64,000 nt of DNA from Desulfatibacillum sp. (lineage in GTDB: Bacteria > Desulfobacterota > Desulfobacteria > Desulfobacterales > Desulfatibacillaceae): positions 166,661-230,660 of the forward strand of contig JAEINP010000001.1 in assembly GCA_016342355.1 (NCBI GenBank). The letters are read 5' to 3'. A program made the position numbers and the translations under genes. This document shows positions 53,609-63,895 of the stretch, one piece after another. The notes below the pieces were generated by a model. That model ran no database searches and had not been told where the DNA came from. It was given only the letters and a program-made list of their open reading frames with translations. Positions within the stretch are counted from its first letter, which is position 1. Every line of letters begins with the position of its first letter.

Positions 53609-54706
53609 GTGTTTCTAAAACCCATATATCAAATATTGATTCTGGCCCTGGCAACCATTCTTCTTTTTGCGCCTGCACCGGTTACGGCAAAGATCCAGAG
53701 TTGGTCCGAAGCCGGGCTGGAGGAGCTTGAACAAGGCCTGTACGATGAGGCCATAGCGTCCTTTACCCGGGCTATTGAAATTCACCCCAGGAACTGGCAG
53801 GCCTATAATAACCGGGGCATTGTATACGGGATTAAGGGACAACAGGACCTGGCCATTGCCGACTATGGCAAGGCAATAGGAATCAATCCCGATTATGCAG
53901 ATGCCTATAGCAACCGGGGTGCGGCATGTTTCTACAAGGGCAAATGGGCTGACGCCCTGGCGGATTGCAGCAAGGCATTGAGCCTGGACCCCGGCCGAAT
54001 TTGGGCGCAGAATCAACTGGCATGGATATTAGCCACCTGCCCGGAGGCGGATTACCGCAACGGAAAAAAGGCCGTGGATTTGGCTCAAAAGGCCTTGAAA
54101 GTGGAAGACAACCTGCTTTTTTACGACACGCTTGCCGCGGCTTATGCAGAATGCGGCCAATTTGAAAAATCTGTTGATTTTCAACTAATCGCTATCGATC
54201 GATTAAGAAAGTCGGACCAAGCCCCGCCTGACACCCTTGCCTCGTATGAGGAGAGGCTGCGCTACTATCAGGCTGGCCTTCCCTGGCATATCGGATCCAA
54301 TCAGATTCCTGACAGGCAATTGCAACAGGCTGTCAGCCAGGAGAACCTACGTCCAAAATCACCGAGACAAGAGACAAGGCCACTTCAGATAGAGATAGAG
54401 GGGTCAATGGAGAGGCGCCAGCAGAAGCAGGAGTCCAAGTCAATCCCTACTCCGCCGAATCCGGAGGAGTTTTCCATCCAGGCAGGAGCTTTTTTATCTG
54501 TTGAGAATGCTTCCAAACAGATGGCTTTTCTCAAGTCCCGGGGATATCCGGCTCGGGTTCAGCCCCTCCGGTCCGCGTCCGGCAAAGTCTGGCATTTGGT
54601 TCTTGTGGGCAGCTATCCTACCCAGGAACAGGCCAAGTCTGCTGCCGGAGACTTGACTGCCCGGGAAAACGTGGCCACGGCAGTATTTCCCGTAGTCACC
54701 CAATAG
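53609..54706 (+). CDS. TPR-SPOR protein, secreted
   Basis: 365 residues from a GTG directly after the previous stop. Signal peptide (about 6-28), three TPR repeats (about 30-135: PRNWQAYNNRGIVYGIKGQQ, PDYADAYSNRGAACFYKGKW), a linker, then a C-terminal SPOR domain (about 290-365, FSIQAGAFLSVENASKQM) that binds denuded peptidoglycan glycan strands. Likely acts at the cell wall. Convergent with a large minus-strand gene 7 bp away. Confidence 0.85.
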   Translation: MFLKPIYQILILALATILLFAPAPVTAKIQSWSEAGLEELEQGLYDEAIASFTRAIEIHPRNWQAYNNRGIVYGIKGQQDLAIADYGKAIGINPDYADAYSNRGAACFYKGKWADALADCSKALSLDPGRIWAQNQLAWILATCPEADYRNGKKAVDLAQKALKVEDNLLFYDTLAAAYAECGQFEKSVDFQLIAIDRLRKSDQAPPDTLASYEERLRYYQAGLPWHIGSNQIPDRQLQQAVSQENLRPKSPRQETRPLQIEIEGSMERRQQKQESKSIPTPPNPEEFSIQAGAFLSVENASKQMAFLKSRGYPARVQPLRSASGKVWHLVLVGSYPTQEQAKSAAGDLTARENVATAVFPVVTQ

Positions 54707-54713
54707 TTTCGCC

Positions 54714-57700
54714 TCAGTCGTAAACCAGCGCGTCTGAAAAATCCAGCAAGGTGCTTGACAAATAGGTTTGCATATCTGCCAGGGCCTTGGCAGCACGGGG
54801 GTCTTGGGTGGATTTGTAGGCTCGGAGCCTTTGGTTAAGAAAATCCCTGGTCCAGGGAAAGTGGGGGCCGAATTGTTCCATGGCGGCGACTGTTTCCCGG
54901 TCTCCCAGGATCAGGGATGCAGCCAAAAAAGTTTCCAGCCTTTTTTCTTCCAGAGCCATGAGGTGGAAGGGGGAGGAAACCATATCCGCAACCCTGCGGG
55001 CGAAATTTTTGTCGGTTTCAGCCATTTCCCGGGCCAGATCCAGGCCCCATTCCATGGCAATGAGCCAGGGCCAGGAATCATTATGCAGGCTTTCAAAGGC
55101 CTCTTGCAGGGATGACAAAGCCCGGGTCCTTTCTCCCGTATTCCAGTAATACCTTGCCTGGCAGACCTGTGACACTTGAGGCCAGGATTGGGCAAGGCCC
55201 GGGGCAAGGTCAATGGCCCGGGGGTTGCCTTCCATGGCCAGGGCATAGGACACCATGGCCTGTTCCAGGGGGGATTGGGGTTCCAGGCCAAGGTTTTCCC
55301 ATTGGCCGAGGAACATGAAATAATTCCGCTGCTGAAAGGAGCGGCACGCCTGGACCAGGGGTTCCATGTCCGGGGAAAACAGGGAGGAGGCAATGGTTTG
55401 ATAGTTTTCCAGAACGTACATTTCCACCTGCCACTCCCTGGAACGCCTGATATTAACGTTTCCCTGGGTAAAAAAAGGTTGGTGAGTGCGCTCCCGCTCG
55501 TTCTTATCCTGGATGGTCAGGAAGGAGGACGGCCTGTTTCTTCCCTGACTAACCGTGTAGAGGGCATTGGCTTTTGGGCTGATGTCGGTATTTAGAATAT
55601 CGTTCCAGATTGCCAGGCTCGCCTGGTTGCGGGCAAAACCCGGGCCGGCAAGGTAGCGGCTGAAAAAACCCTCCAGGCCGCTTACACCCCAGGTTTTTGT
55701 CATGGCTGTGGCGTAGGGCTCGGATGCCAAGCATTTTCGCAAAGCATTTTCCCTGAATTGGATTGCGTCTTGGGAGCAAACCAGGAAAAGGGTTTCTGGG
55801 TCGGGCCAAAACGTTTGAATGTGAGGAAACACCTCGTTCAAAGAACCGTATAGGGACTGGACCGTGATGGCGTCCATACTGCGGATGGAAAGCGCCAGGC
55901 AGTATAGGCCTTGCGGAGCAAGGCAATTTGCGGCGAGGGCAAAGTACTCTGTGGTAAAGAGACCGGGTGTCGCAATGAAAGGTTGTGCGCCCGGCCCCTG
56001 GATCAGGAGATCATACTTGTTTTGGGTAAAAACCAGGGTTGGACGAAAACTCCCCAAACGAACCCGGATTTTAGGATTTTCCATCACCTGGAAATTGGCT
56101 GACGCACAAAATCGAGCCATATCAAGGCTTTGGAGATTTTCCTCCACAACTTCCACCTGCCTGACAGATTCCACCCGGGCTAGCCAACCTGCGGTATTCC
56201 CGGAACCCAACCCCAAAACCAGCGCGTTGCCGGGCTTTGGGTGAAGCGCGGCGGGCGTCAGGCCCAGCATTACGTCCCTTGCCGCATCCAGCCGAACGTT
56301 GGAGCGGGTGACGCCGTTTTCCACCAAAGCCAGGCTGTTGTGCGCCCGGATTGCTGTAGCTCCCACGGGGCCGTTGATTTCCACAATAATAGGGCGGCGA
56401 ACGGATCGGAGCCAATCCAGCATGGAGTTGAAATCTTTTCCCGCCATATGAGTTCTGCCCTGGTTGATGTCGTGCTGGGTCCATACGGCCGTGGGGCCCG
56501 GGTAGCGCAGCATCTGGAAAGAAGCCAGACCCAGGATAATCAGTGTGGCAGGTATGATTACTCCCCTTTGGGTTTTAAGCCGCACAAGGGAAAGCGAAAT
56601 AGAGGAAAGTACCAGGGCCAACCCGGTCCCCCAAAAGACCTTTGCGGTGGCTGTTCCGCAAATAACCAAGCCAGCAAACAGGGCAACACCCAGAGCCGCT
56701 CCCCAGGCTATCCTGGCAATGATTGCTCCTTCCTGGCTTGCACGGCACGGGGAAGTTTTTGCCGGATGTAGTGTGCAAAAAAGAAAGCCCCCTGCCATAC
56801 CCAAAGGTAAAACCATAAGAGCCGCCACAAAGCCTTGAGTGGCAAAAAGAAAATTAACGCCCTGAGACTTTATGGGCTCCAGGCCGTCAGAGAGGATGAC
56901 GAATTTGTCTCCCACGGCCCAGGCCAGGGCCAGCCAGAATCCCATGAGGCCCAGGCAGGCTGAAATTCCCGGCAATCCCGGCCTCCCGCGAAGGCTGAAA
57001 AAGGCACAACCCAGGGCAAGGCTCAAGAGAATGCAAAAGGATACTGCCAAGGGGGTAAAAAATCCCATGCCAAGCACAGGGCCCAAGAGGCGAATCAGGC
57101 ACAGAGCCAATACCGCCCAAACCATGCCTGACGCCATAATGGGCAGAGATTGTTTTATGGGAAGGTGATAGGGCTGATTTTGCAGGATAACTGCCGGGGA
57201 TATCCTGGCCAGGTTGTTGGCCCCAATGGCGGTCATCAATAGGGCCAACAATGGCGCCCACAGACCATGTTCGGTGATAAAAACACTAATCACGCAGGCG
57301 CCAACCGGCCCGAGAGCCGCCCCTGCAAGCCATGAGGCATGGAAAAAGCCCTTGGCCTGCCTGTTTTCTCCTGTCAGGGCGGCGGCGGCGGGTATGGATG
57401 CGCCCCATAGCAGGGCTGTGGGAAGGAGTGCTAGGCCTGCCAAAAGCATCTCCGCCATGCCTGTTCCACAGGGTAGATTGTGCACAAGCCTTCCGATTGC
57501 AGGGTACAGGTATTTTGCCAAGCCCATCCATTGAGGGCATAGCGCGGCAAAGACTCCCCCAGCCAACGCCAACCTTGCCAAATATAACATGGGAGTTTTG
57601 CGGGTTTGGGCCAGGGTTCCTCCCAGAGCCGCCCCCAGGCCTGCCAGACCAAGAAATGCTCCATGGGCCAGGAAGGGCAGCGTCCATGCATCAGCAACAA

Positions 57701-57857
57701 AAACGGATAATTGAAAATATTGCGTAGTAAAAATGAAAGAGTAGCATCCCACCACAAGCAACAACAGGCCGCAAGAGACGGCCAGTTTCCACCAGGGTGT
57801 TTCTGCGCGCCCCGAATTAGGTGATTGCCGGGCATATTGTGGGTTTGCAAATGCCAT
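54714..57857 (-). CDS. Giant membrane/spermidine-synthase-like protein (second copy)
   Basis: 1047 residues. The N-terminal half (about 20-520) has some 13-14 hydrophobic helices; a Rossmann fold domain follows (about 560-720), with ALVLGLGSGNTAGWLARVES and VEVVEENLQSL (SAM-binding type of polyamine aminopropyltransferases), and the last 300 residues are soluble. The key Asp pair of true spermidine synthases is not obvious, so polyamine synthesis is doubtful. Paralogous to the next gene upstream, 6 bp between them. Part of the NadB operon. Confidence 0.75.
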   Translation of the reverse strand: MAFANPQYARQSPNSGRAETPWWKLAVSCGLLLLVVGCYSFIFTTQYFQLSVFVADAWTLPFLAHGAFLGLAGLGAALGGTLAQTRKTPMLYLARLALAGGVFAALCPQWMGLAKYLYPAIGRLVHNLPCGTGMAEMLLAGLALLPTALLWGASIPAAAALTGENRQAKGFFHASWLAGAALGPVGACVISVFITEHGLWAPLLALLMTAIGANNLARISPAVILQNQPYHLPIKQSLPIMASGMVWAVLALCLIRLLGPVLGMGFFTPLAVSFCILLSLALGCAFFSLRGRPGLPGISACLGLMGFWLALAWAVGDKFVILSDGLEPIKSQGVNFLFATQGFVAALMVLPLGMAGGFLFCTLHPAKTSPCRASQEGAIIARIAWGAALGVALFAGLVICGTATAKVFWGTGLALVLSSISLSLVRLKTQRGVIIPATLIILGLASFQMLRYPGPTAVWTQHDINQGRTHMAGKDFNSMLDWLRSVRRPIIVEINGPVGATAIRAHNSLALVENGVTRSNVRLDAARDVMLGLTPAALHPKPGNALVLGLGSGNTAGWLARVESVRQVEVVEENLQSLDMARFCASANFQVMENPKIRVRLGSFRPTLVFTQNKYDLLIQGPGAQPFIATPGLFTTEYFALAANCLAPQGLYCLALSIRSMDAITVQSLYGSLNEVFPHIQTFWPDPETLFLVCSQDAIQFRENALRKCLASEPYATAMTKTWGVSGLEGFFSRYLAGPGFARNQASLAIWNDILNTDISPKANALYTVSQGRNRPSSFLTIQDKNERERTHQPFFTQGNVNIRRSREWQVEMYVLENYQTIASSLFSPDMEPLVQACRSFQQRNYFMFLGQWENLGLEPQSPLEQAMVSYALAMEGNPRAIDLAPGLAQSWPQVSQVCQARYYWNTGERTRALSSLQEAFESLHNDSWPWLIAMEWGLDLAREMAETDKNFARRVADMVSSPFHLMALEEKRLETFLAASLILGDRETVAAMEQFGPHFPWTRDFLNQRLRAYKSTQDPRAAKALADMQTYLSSTLLDFSDALVYD

Positions 57858-57863
57858 GGTGGT

Positions 57864-60800
57864 TTATGGGCTCCAATACTTAAATTTTCTCAGGTCCCCT
57901 GCTGCTTTGTCCAGCAATGGGTCTGCGGTAAAACCATAACAGGTCAGCCGGTTCTTCAGGAATTCCAGGTTCCAGGGAACGTAAGGTTCAAAGGCTTTGA
58001 GGGACTCTGCTCCCTTGCCGGGACCTTGGGTAAAGGCCGCATAGAACAGGGCTTGGAGCCGGGTTTCTTCCATGGCGTTGCCTGCAAAGGAAACCTCCAG
58101 GACGGGGCTCATATTTTTGGCGTACACCGCTCCTTCCTTGGAAAGTTTTGTAGAAAGGTCCAGGGCTGCCTGGATCTCCAGAGGATGGGCCAAGGGATCA
58201 TTTTGCATCCTGACAAGGCTGGCCGAAAGACGGTGAAGTGCATTTTGGGTCTCCCCAACGCGCCAATAATACCATGCTTCACAGATTTGCGCGGCCGCAG
58301 GCCACAGGGCCTCCAGTCGACGGGCCTGTTTCAGGGCCAGCGGGGAACCATTCTCTGCCAGGGCTGTGGCTGAGATGAATATGTCCAGAGGATAGGGAGA
58401 GTCTCGAAAATACCTTTCCTGCCGGGTATAAAATAAAGAAAGGTTCCAATCCATCAGGGTGTTATAGGATTCCCGCCTGCGTTCGTTTAAGGGGGAGAGG
58501 CCTTGCAGTTCGGGTACTTTTTGTTCGCCCAGAAAAAAAATCAGGAGCCGGTTATGATCCACCTTTTCCCAATCAGGGAAAGGATCGGCCAAAACCGGAC
58601 GGTGGGCCCTATTCAGACAGGCAGTATTGTAAATGTCGGTGATTTTCAAACCCGAAGGTCTGGCCCATGCCCTGGAAAAACCGGCTTCCAGAGAGGGTTG
58701 GTTGCGGGTATTGGCCCAGTTCCGGGACAGGGCTTTGAATCCGGCAGTCCGGGCGAGTTTGTCCGAGGCGATAAACCGGGCCAGAACGCCTTCGGCATCG
58801 GTGACGCTCCAAGCCTTGGTCAGCCGGGTTTTAAAGGGCTCGGTTTGAATGGTTGCGCTCAGGCGTTCCATATTCAACGGTTTGATTTCCCTGGAACACA
58901 CCAGCGCCAGATCATTTGGCCCCAACATCCAGGTCTGAACCGATCCAAAGGCAGTGGTTAATGACCCGTAAAGTGTGCTCAGGGACAGGACGTCCCAACA
59001 GTCCAGGTGTATGTGCTGGATAAAAAGGGCATGGGAATTCATTCTTTTTGAAACCGCCTGAAAGAAGGCGGGTGAGTATAAACGTGACATGCCTGAAACA
59101 TGGGTTTGGGCAGGAGCGCTGATGATGAGGTCATAAGTGTTTTTGGAGCAAAAAGCCGCTTCAAGAGGGCCTTGGTCAATAAATTGAATTTTGGGATGCC
59201 CAAAAACCTGTCCAGGGAGGGCTTCCAGGTTTAAGACCATGGCCTGGGCTGCTTTTATATCGCACGCCACCTGGATGGATTTAATGGCGTCAGCCAGGGC
59301 CAACCAAGCTGGGGTTTGTCCGCTTTTAAAACCCAGCACCAGGGCGGATTGGGCTTTAGGCTGAAGCAAGGGGCCAAGCAGGCCTAACATTCCCCGGGTA
59401 AATTCCTCATGGCGGGCAGGTGTGCGGGCGTCACCGTTTATGATCACTGTGGGGCCGGTGCGGGAGTCCAGGCCTACAAAACCCTGGGAGGATTCGGTTT
59501 CCCAAACCAGACCTCGCCGGATGCCGTTTGTGAGATCTCTGACCTCATTTTTATCCAGTCCGGTCAGATCCATACCTCCCGCGCCGATACCTCCGTGCTT
59601 CCAGACTGGCCCGGGTCCAGGGAAAGCCAGGGCGGCCATTGCCAATACACTGGCAACCAGGGCAAATGCCCGGCCTGTTTTAGCCGACGGCGGGAAAGAT
59701 AATAAAAGGAAAAGCAGGATTGCCAGCAGGCCTGTAAATCGCAGGTTAAGCGCTGTACCGGGACCAAAGAAAATCAAAAGATTGAAGACGATAAAACCCG
59801 CCAGGACGCCCCCCGCAACCCAGGAAAACAGGCTTCTTCCTGGCCGGCTGTGCAGGGCGGAAAAGGCGGGCAAACAATAGCCCAGGGCAAAGCAGGGCCA
59901 GAATGCTATGGTCAAAGGGTAAGCAAGCCAGGCTAACAGATTGCCGGAAAGGCCCAGGCTGCCCAGAGGGCGGAGCAGGGCTACCAGCATTGCGGAGCTG
60001 TCGCCAGCCGTAAAAAGCGCTCCCACATAGACGGCAAAAAAAAGCAGGGCCAGGCCGGGGGCTGTTGGGGTGGCGCCTTCCGCCCGGGGTTTCCAAAGAT
60101 AAAAAATGGCGCCCAAGGAAAGGCCTATGCAGGCGACCATGGGAACCAACCACAGGGCCGGTAGATATCCGTCCACCAGAGGGACGAAGTACCGGATAGT
60201 CCAAAGAAACAGGATAGACAGGAGCATCCCGCAGGCGCCAACATAGACATGGGCAAAACGGGACAGGCGGCTGCCAGAGCAAGACTCCGGGTAGGGGGCT
60301 TGGCTTTGGGAGGGCCGGAAAAAAATGGCGCCCAGGCAAGCCATTCCTGACAGAATTCCAGACACAACCAGGGTGGTGTTGATTCCCATGAGCGTATATA
60401 CATAGGAAGGTGCAGCCCAGGCAGCCAGGGCTCCGCCAGCAAAGCAGGGCGCCAGGATTTTTCCGGGCATTCGGGGATCGTTTTTTAGGGGGCCTGATAA
60501 AAACACCGGCATAGTTCCGGCTGCAAGGAACGCAGGGGCCAATCCCAGGATCAGGGTCAGTCCGGCCCATGTTGCTCCGCCTGGCCTGGCATAAAGGCCA
60601 TGGGCCAGTTTCAGGACCCAGGGGCCAAGGCACAGGCAAACGGCTAATATAAGGGCGCTTCCTGTCCCTGCTTTTTGTTGGGAATGGCTCGGGCGAACCA
60701 GTCCCGCCCATAGGAGAGGTCCCAGGCACAGGCAAAAAAGCCAGCCTGCCTGGGTCCCTAACCACTGAATAGAGTATGGATCGAATGCCTGCCTTAAGGC

Positions 60801-60884
60801 CTCGGTTAGGGAACCGGCGCCCAACATGAGGCCGGTTCCCAACCAAAACAGGCTGAATGTGAAGAAAAAAGATCGGAAGTTCAC
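57864..60884 (-). CDS. Giant membrane/spermidine-synthase-like protein (first copy)
   Basis: 1006 residues from a GTG with GGGAAGA upstream. Same plan as its neighbour: 13-14 membrane helices, then a SAM-type Rossmann domain (ALVLGFKSGQTPAWLALADA) and a helical C-terminal region. In the glycine loop it reads GFKSGQ, a degenerate form of GxGxG, so this copy may not bind SAM normally. The pair looks like a tandem duplication, with clear divergence. Confidence 0.75.
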   Translation of the reverse strand: MNFRSFFFTFSLFWLGTGLMLGAGSLTEALRQAFDPYSIQWLGTQAGWLFCLCLGPLLWAGLVRPSHSQQKAGTGSALILAVCLCLGPWVLKLAHGLYARPGGATWAGLTLILGLAPAFLAAGTMPVFLSGPLKNDPRMPGKILAPCFAGGALAAWAAPSYVYTLMGINTTLVVSGILSGMACLGAIFFRPSQSQAPYPESCSGSRLSRFAHVYVGACGMLLSILFLWTIRYFVPLVDGYLPALWLVPMVACIGLSLGAIFYLWKPRAEGATPTAPGLALLFFAVYVGALFTAGDSSAMLVALLRPLGSLGLSGNLLAWLAYPLTIAFWPCFALGYCLPAFSALHSRPGRSLFSWVAGGVLAGFIVFNLLIFFGPGTALNLRFTGLLAILLFLLLSFPPSAKTGRAFALVASVLAMAALAFPGPGPVWKHGGIGAGGMDLTGLDKNEVRDLTNGIRRGLVWETESSQGFVGLDSRTGPTVIINGDARTPARHEEFTRGMLGLLGPLLQPKAQSALVLGFKSGQTPAWLALADAIKSIQVACDIKAAQAMVLNLEALPGQVFGHPKIQFIDQGPLEAAFCSKNTYDLIISAPAQTHVSGMSRLYSPAFFQAVSKRMNSHALFIQHIHLDCWDVLSLSTLYGSLTTAFGSVQTWMLGPNDLALVCSREIKPLNMERLSATIQTEPFKTRLTKAWSVTDAEGVLARFIASDKLARTAGFKALSRNWANTRNQPSLEAGFSRAWARPSGLKITDIYNTACLNRAHRPVLADPFPDWEKVDHNRLLIFFLGEQKVPELQGLSPLNERRRESYNTLMDWNLSLFYTRQERYFRDSPYPLDIFISATALAENGSPLALKQARRLEALWPAAAQICEAWYYWRVGETQNALHRLSASLVRMQNDPLAHPLEIQAALDLSTKLSKEGAVYAKNMSPVLEVSFAGNAMEETRLQALFYAAFTQGPGKGAESLKAFEPYVPWNLEFLKNRLTCYGFTADPLLDKAAGDLRKFKYWSP

Positions 60885-60904
60885 AAATCTTCCCGGCTTA
60901 GGAA

Positions 60905-62545
60905 TCAGTTAACAAAGGGACGTCTTAAAACCGTGTTTTTCTTCCAGCGTTCATCGTTTTTATTGGGATACTCAATATTGTAATGGAGGCCCCGGCTTTC
61001 CAGGCGGCGCAGGGCGCACCGGATGATAAGCTTGGCCACCAGGGCAAGATTCCTCAACTCCACCAGGTCGGAGGTAATCTTGAAATCCCAGTAGTACTCG
61101 TTGATTTCCTGGGCGATGTTCTCAGCCCGGTTCTGGGCCCGTTGCAGGCGTTTGTTGGACCGTACAATACCTACATAATTCCACATGAAACGGCGGATTT
61201 CGTCCCAGTTGGCGGTGACCATAATGGCCTCGTCGCTATCCGTGGTGCCTACTTCGTCCCACTTGGGGAGGTCGGGGTAGGGGGAAAGGGCGCCCGATTC
61301 CAGTTCGGCCACGGCCCTTTTGGATGCCCGGTCCGCATAGACCAGCGCTTCCAGGAGGGAGTTGCTGGCAAGGCGGTTCGCTCCGTGCAGGCCTGTGCAG
61401 GCGGTTTCCCCAACTACATAGAGGCGGGCGATATCGGTCCTGCCGTCCAGGTCGGTTGCCACGCCGCCGCACATATAGTGGGCCGCAGGTACTACCGGGA
61501 TGGGACCTTTGGTCATATCCACCCCAAAGGACAAACATTTTTCATAAATATTGGGAAAGCGTTCCTTGATGAAACCCGCGTCCTTGTGGGAAATATCCAG
61601 GAACACGGAATCGTCGCCGCTTTTTTTCAGTTCGGTGTCAATGGCCCGGGCCACCACGTCGCGGCATGCCAGGTCTTTTTGGGGATCGTATTTACCCATA
61701 AAGGCGTTGCCCTGGGAGTCCAGGAGGACGGCGCCTTCGCCCCGCACGGCCTCGGATATGAGAAAGTTCTTGGCGTCGGGATGGTACATGCAGGTGGGGT
61801 GAAACTGGACGAATTCCAGGTTGGCCACCCGGGCTCCGGCCCGGTACGCCATGGCGATGCCGTCTCCCGTGGCGATATCGGGATTGGAGGTGTACAAATA
61901 GACCTTGCCCGCGCCGCCGGTTGCCAGGAGGGTGATTTTTCCGGCAAAGGTATGGACCTGGTTATTCACGTTGTCCAGGACATAGGCTCCGCAGCAGGCT
62001 TCTTCGTGGGAGGTGACCACGATGCCCCGCTTCATGCGCATGGAATAGGTAATGAGGTCGATGGCGATATGGTTTTCGAAAACCGTAATGCGTTCGTGCC
62101 CGCGAACATTTTCCACCAGGACCCGTTCGATTTCCCGGCCTGTCATGTCCTGGGCGTGGACAATCCGTTGACGGGAGTGTCCGCCCTCCCGTCCCAGGCT
62201 CAGTTTGGGTTCCTTGCCTGGCTCTTCCTGTTCCTGGCGGAGGTTGAACTGGACCCCCATGTCGATGAGTTCCCGAATGCGGTCGGGGCCGCCCTTCACC
62301 ACCATTTCCACCACTTCTTCATCGCAGAGGCCGTCGCCTGCCGCGTGGGTGTCCTGAATGTGAAGGTCAAAGCTGTCCAGGGTGCTGAACACCGAGGCCA
62401 CGCCGCCCTGGGCGGCCGCGGTGCTGGTATCGGCAATTTCCTTTTTTGTAATAATGGCCACGGTTCCGTATTGGGCGGCCTTCAGGGCGAAGGTGAGTCC
62501 ACCCACTCCACTGCCGATAACCAAAAAATCAAAATTGTATTCCAT
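60905..62545 (-). CDS. nadB: L-aspartate oxidase (NadB)
   Basis: 546 residues, normal for NadB. FAD-binding VIGSGVGGLTFALKA (residues 8-22), then TAAAQGGVASVFS and the active-site region SLGREGGHSRQRIVHAQDMT typical of NadB rather than SdhA or FrdA, and PAAHYMCGGVATDLDGRTD. It oxidises L-aspartate to iminoaspartate for NAD; NadA and NadC are not in the window. ATG at 62545 with AAGGAG. The membrane/SpeE-like genes follow after 20 bp. Confidence 0.95.
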   Translation of the reverse strand: MEYNFDFLVIGSGVGGLTFALKAAQYGTVAIITKKEIADTSTAAAQGGVASVFSTLDSFDLHIQDTHAAGDGLCDEEVVEMVVKGGPDRIRELIDMGVQFNLRQEQEEPGKEPKLSLGREGGHSRQRIVHAQDMTGREIERVLVENVRGHERITVFENHIAIDLITYSMRMKRGIVVTSHEEACCGAYVLDNVNNQVHTFAGKITLLATGGAGKVYLYTSNPDIATGDGIAMAYRAGARVANLEFVQFHPTCMYHPDAKNFLISEAVRGEGAVLLDSQGNAFMGKYDPQKDLACRDVVARAIDTELKKSGDDSVFLDISHKDAGFIKERFPNIYEKCLSFGVDMTKGPIPVVPAAHYMCGGVATDLDGRTDIARLYVVGETACTGLHGANRLASNSLLEALVYADRASKRAVAELESGALSPYPDLPKWDEVGTTDSDEAIMVTANWDEIRRFMWNYVGIVRSNKRLQRAQNRAENIAQEINEYYWDFKITSDLVELRNLALVAKLIIRCALRRLESRGLHYNIEYPNKNDERWKKNTVLRRPFVN

Positions 62546-62586
62546 GCACTAGGCTCCTTGTTGGTTTGGATCGCATCACGGGATGC

Positions 62587-63240
62587 TTATCGCAAAAGGT
62601 TTGAAGAACGCCTCCTTTTGCTGATGCTGCCAAGAATAATCCCAAAAAGAAGGACCGCGGCTCCAGACAGAAACCATCGCCAGTTAGCATCCTTTCTAAG
62701 CTCCTTGAGCTCCGCTTCGGCGCTTTGTGCAATTTGCTCTTGTCGTTCGTTTTCGCGCTGGGCAGCCTCCAGTTTTTCTTTTAGCGTAAAGAAGTCGGCG
62801 GACTCGGCCTGGAGGGAGTCCAACTCTTTCCTTAGTTTGGAGGCTGTTTGTCCGCTTTGGTCGGCTTCCGTTTGCAAAAGAGCGTTTTGCTCCTTTAATT
62901 GGGCGTTTTTGTCAGAAAAGGACATGAGCTCCTCCTGGACCCGACCCAGTTCCTGCTGGACGCTTTCCAGAACGCGGCGGCAGGGCTCCTGGTCCGTGAC
63001 CAACCTGGACAAAACCCAGCCTTCCTTGCCGTCGTCCAGGCGGATTCTGGCCCATCCCTCTTTTTGTTCCACCAGTTCCACTTTCTGGCCTGTGGTCAAT
63101 ATGGAAACAATGCGGTAGTCCGTGCCCATACCGCTACGCATATTGATTTTGGAATAGTCGCTGATGTAAACCGTATCCGCCAGGGAAAGGGTTGCACCCA
63201 GAAAAAAAAGGAAAGCCATGGTCCATGCAGTGTATCTCAT
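62587..63240 (-). CDS. SH3-domain membrane protein, YgiM-like
   Basis: 217 residues from the ATG at 63240 with GGAGTG upstream. Signal peptide (about 3-22), a bacterial SH3 domain (about 25-85, NMRSGMGTDYRIVSILTTGQ, WVLSRL), a long coiled coil (about 95-185) and a C-terminal membrane helix with Arg-rich tail (about 192-217). This is the TIGR04211-type SH3 and anchor architecture of E. coli YgiM; proposed to act at the envelope. First gene of the operon that contains nadB. Confidence 0.85.
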   Translation of the reverse strand: MRYTAWTMAFLFFLGATLSLADTVYISDYSKINMRSGMGTDYRIVSILTTGQKVELVEQKEGWARIRLDDGKEGWVLSRLVTDQEPCRRVLESVQQELGRVQEELMSFSDKNAQLKEQNALLQTEADQSGQTASKLRKELDSLQAESADFFTLKEKLEAAQRENERQEQIAQSAEAELKELRKDANWRWFLSGAAVLLFGIILGSISKRRRSSNLLR

Positions 63241-63463
63241 TAAATTCACTCCAAATTCTTGGCGATTCAAGTTGCCGGACGACCCTGTGGGCCGTACGCC
63301 GAGGATTTTCCGCCTTATAGGTGGGTGAGGATATGGCTAACTAGCGAATCTGTCAATATAAACGTTGAAATCCGAATGGGCTGTGTTATATTGTTAAAAG
63401 GAATAAAGTGGGAATCGGAAAAAGATTCCCGGCAAACCCCAATGATTCAACAAACTGGCGCCC

Positions 63464-63895
63464 ATGATCATCTTTGACCTGCAATGCATAAACGGGCACG
63501 CTTTCGAGGGATGGTTCGACGACCTGGAATCCCTGGAAGACCAATTGGCCCGGAGACTTGTCAACTGCCCGGTCTGCGAAAGCACCGATGCGGTGCGCGT
63601 GCCCTCCACCTTTGGAATCAAGTCGTCTTCAAGCACATACAGGGATACCCCGCCCCCTCCCAAACTGACGGAAGAGCAGATTTTCAAGCAATTGGCCGAA
63701 TACGTGGATAAGAATTTTGACAACGTGGGCAGCCAGTTTACGGACGAGGCCCTGAAAATCCACTATGGCGCCGCCGAACCCCGCAATATCCGGGGCACCA
63801 GCACCAAGGACCAGGAAGATATGCTGGAAAAGGAAGGGGTCAATTTTGTGAAGTTTCCCTTGCCTGTGGTTCCCAAAGACGACACCGACGCATAA
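63464..63895 (+). CDS. DUF1178-family protein
   Basis: 143 residues. N-terminal MIIFDLQCINGHAFEGWF with two Cys pairs (C8 and CPVCES at 35-40) is the DUF1178 zinc-ribbon-like start, then a Pro-rich linker and the conserved EEALKIHYGAAEPRNIRG-type region. Function not known; the family is widespread in Proteobacteria. Divergent from the SH3 gene over 223 bp. Nothing further is annotated in the last 105 bp of the window. Confidence 0.85.
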   Translation: MIIFDLQCINGHAFEGWFDDLESLEDQLARRLVNCPVCESTDAVRVPSTFGIKSSSSTYRDTPPPPKLTEEQIFKQLAEYVDKNFDNVGSQFTDEALKIHYGAAEPRNIRGTSTKDQEDMLEKEGVNFVKFPLPVVPKDDTDA

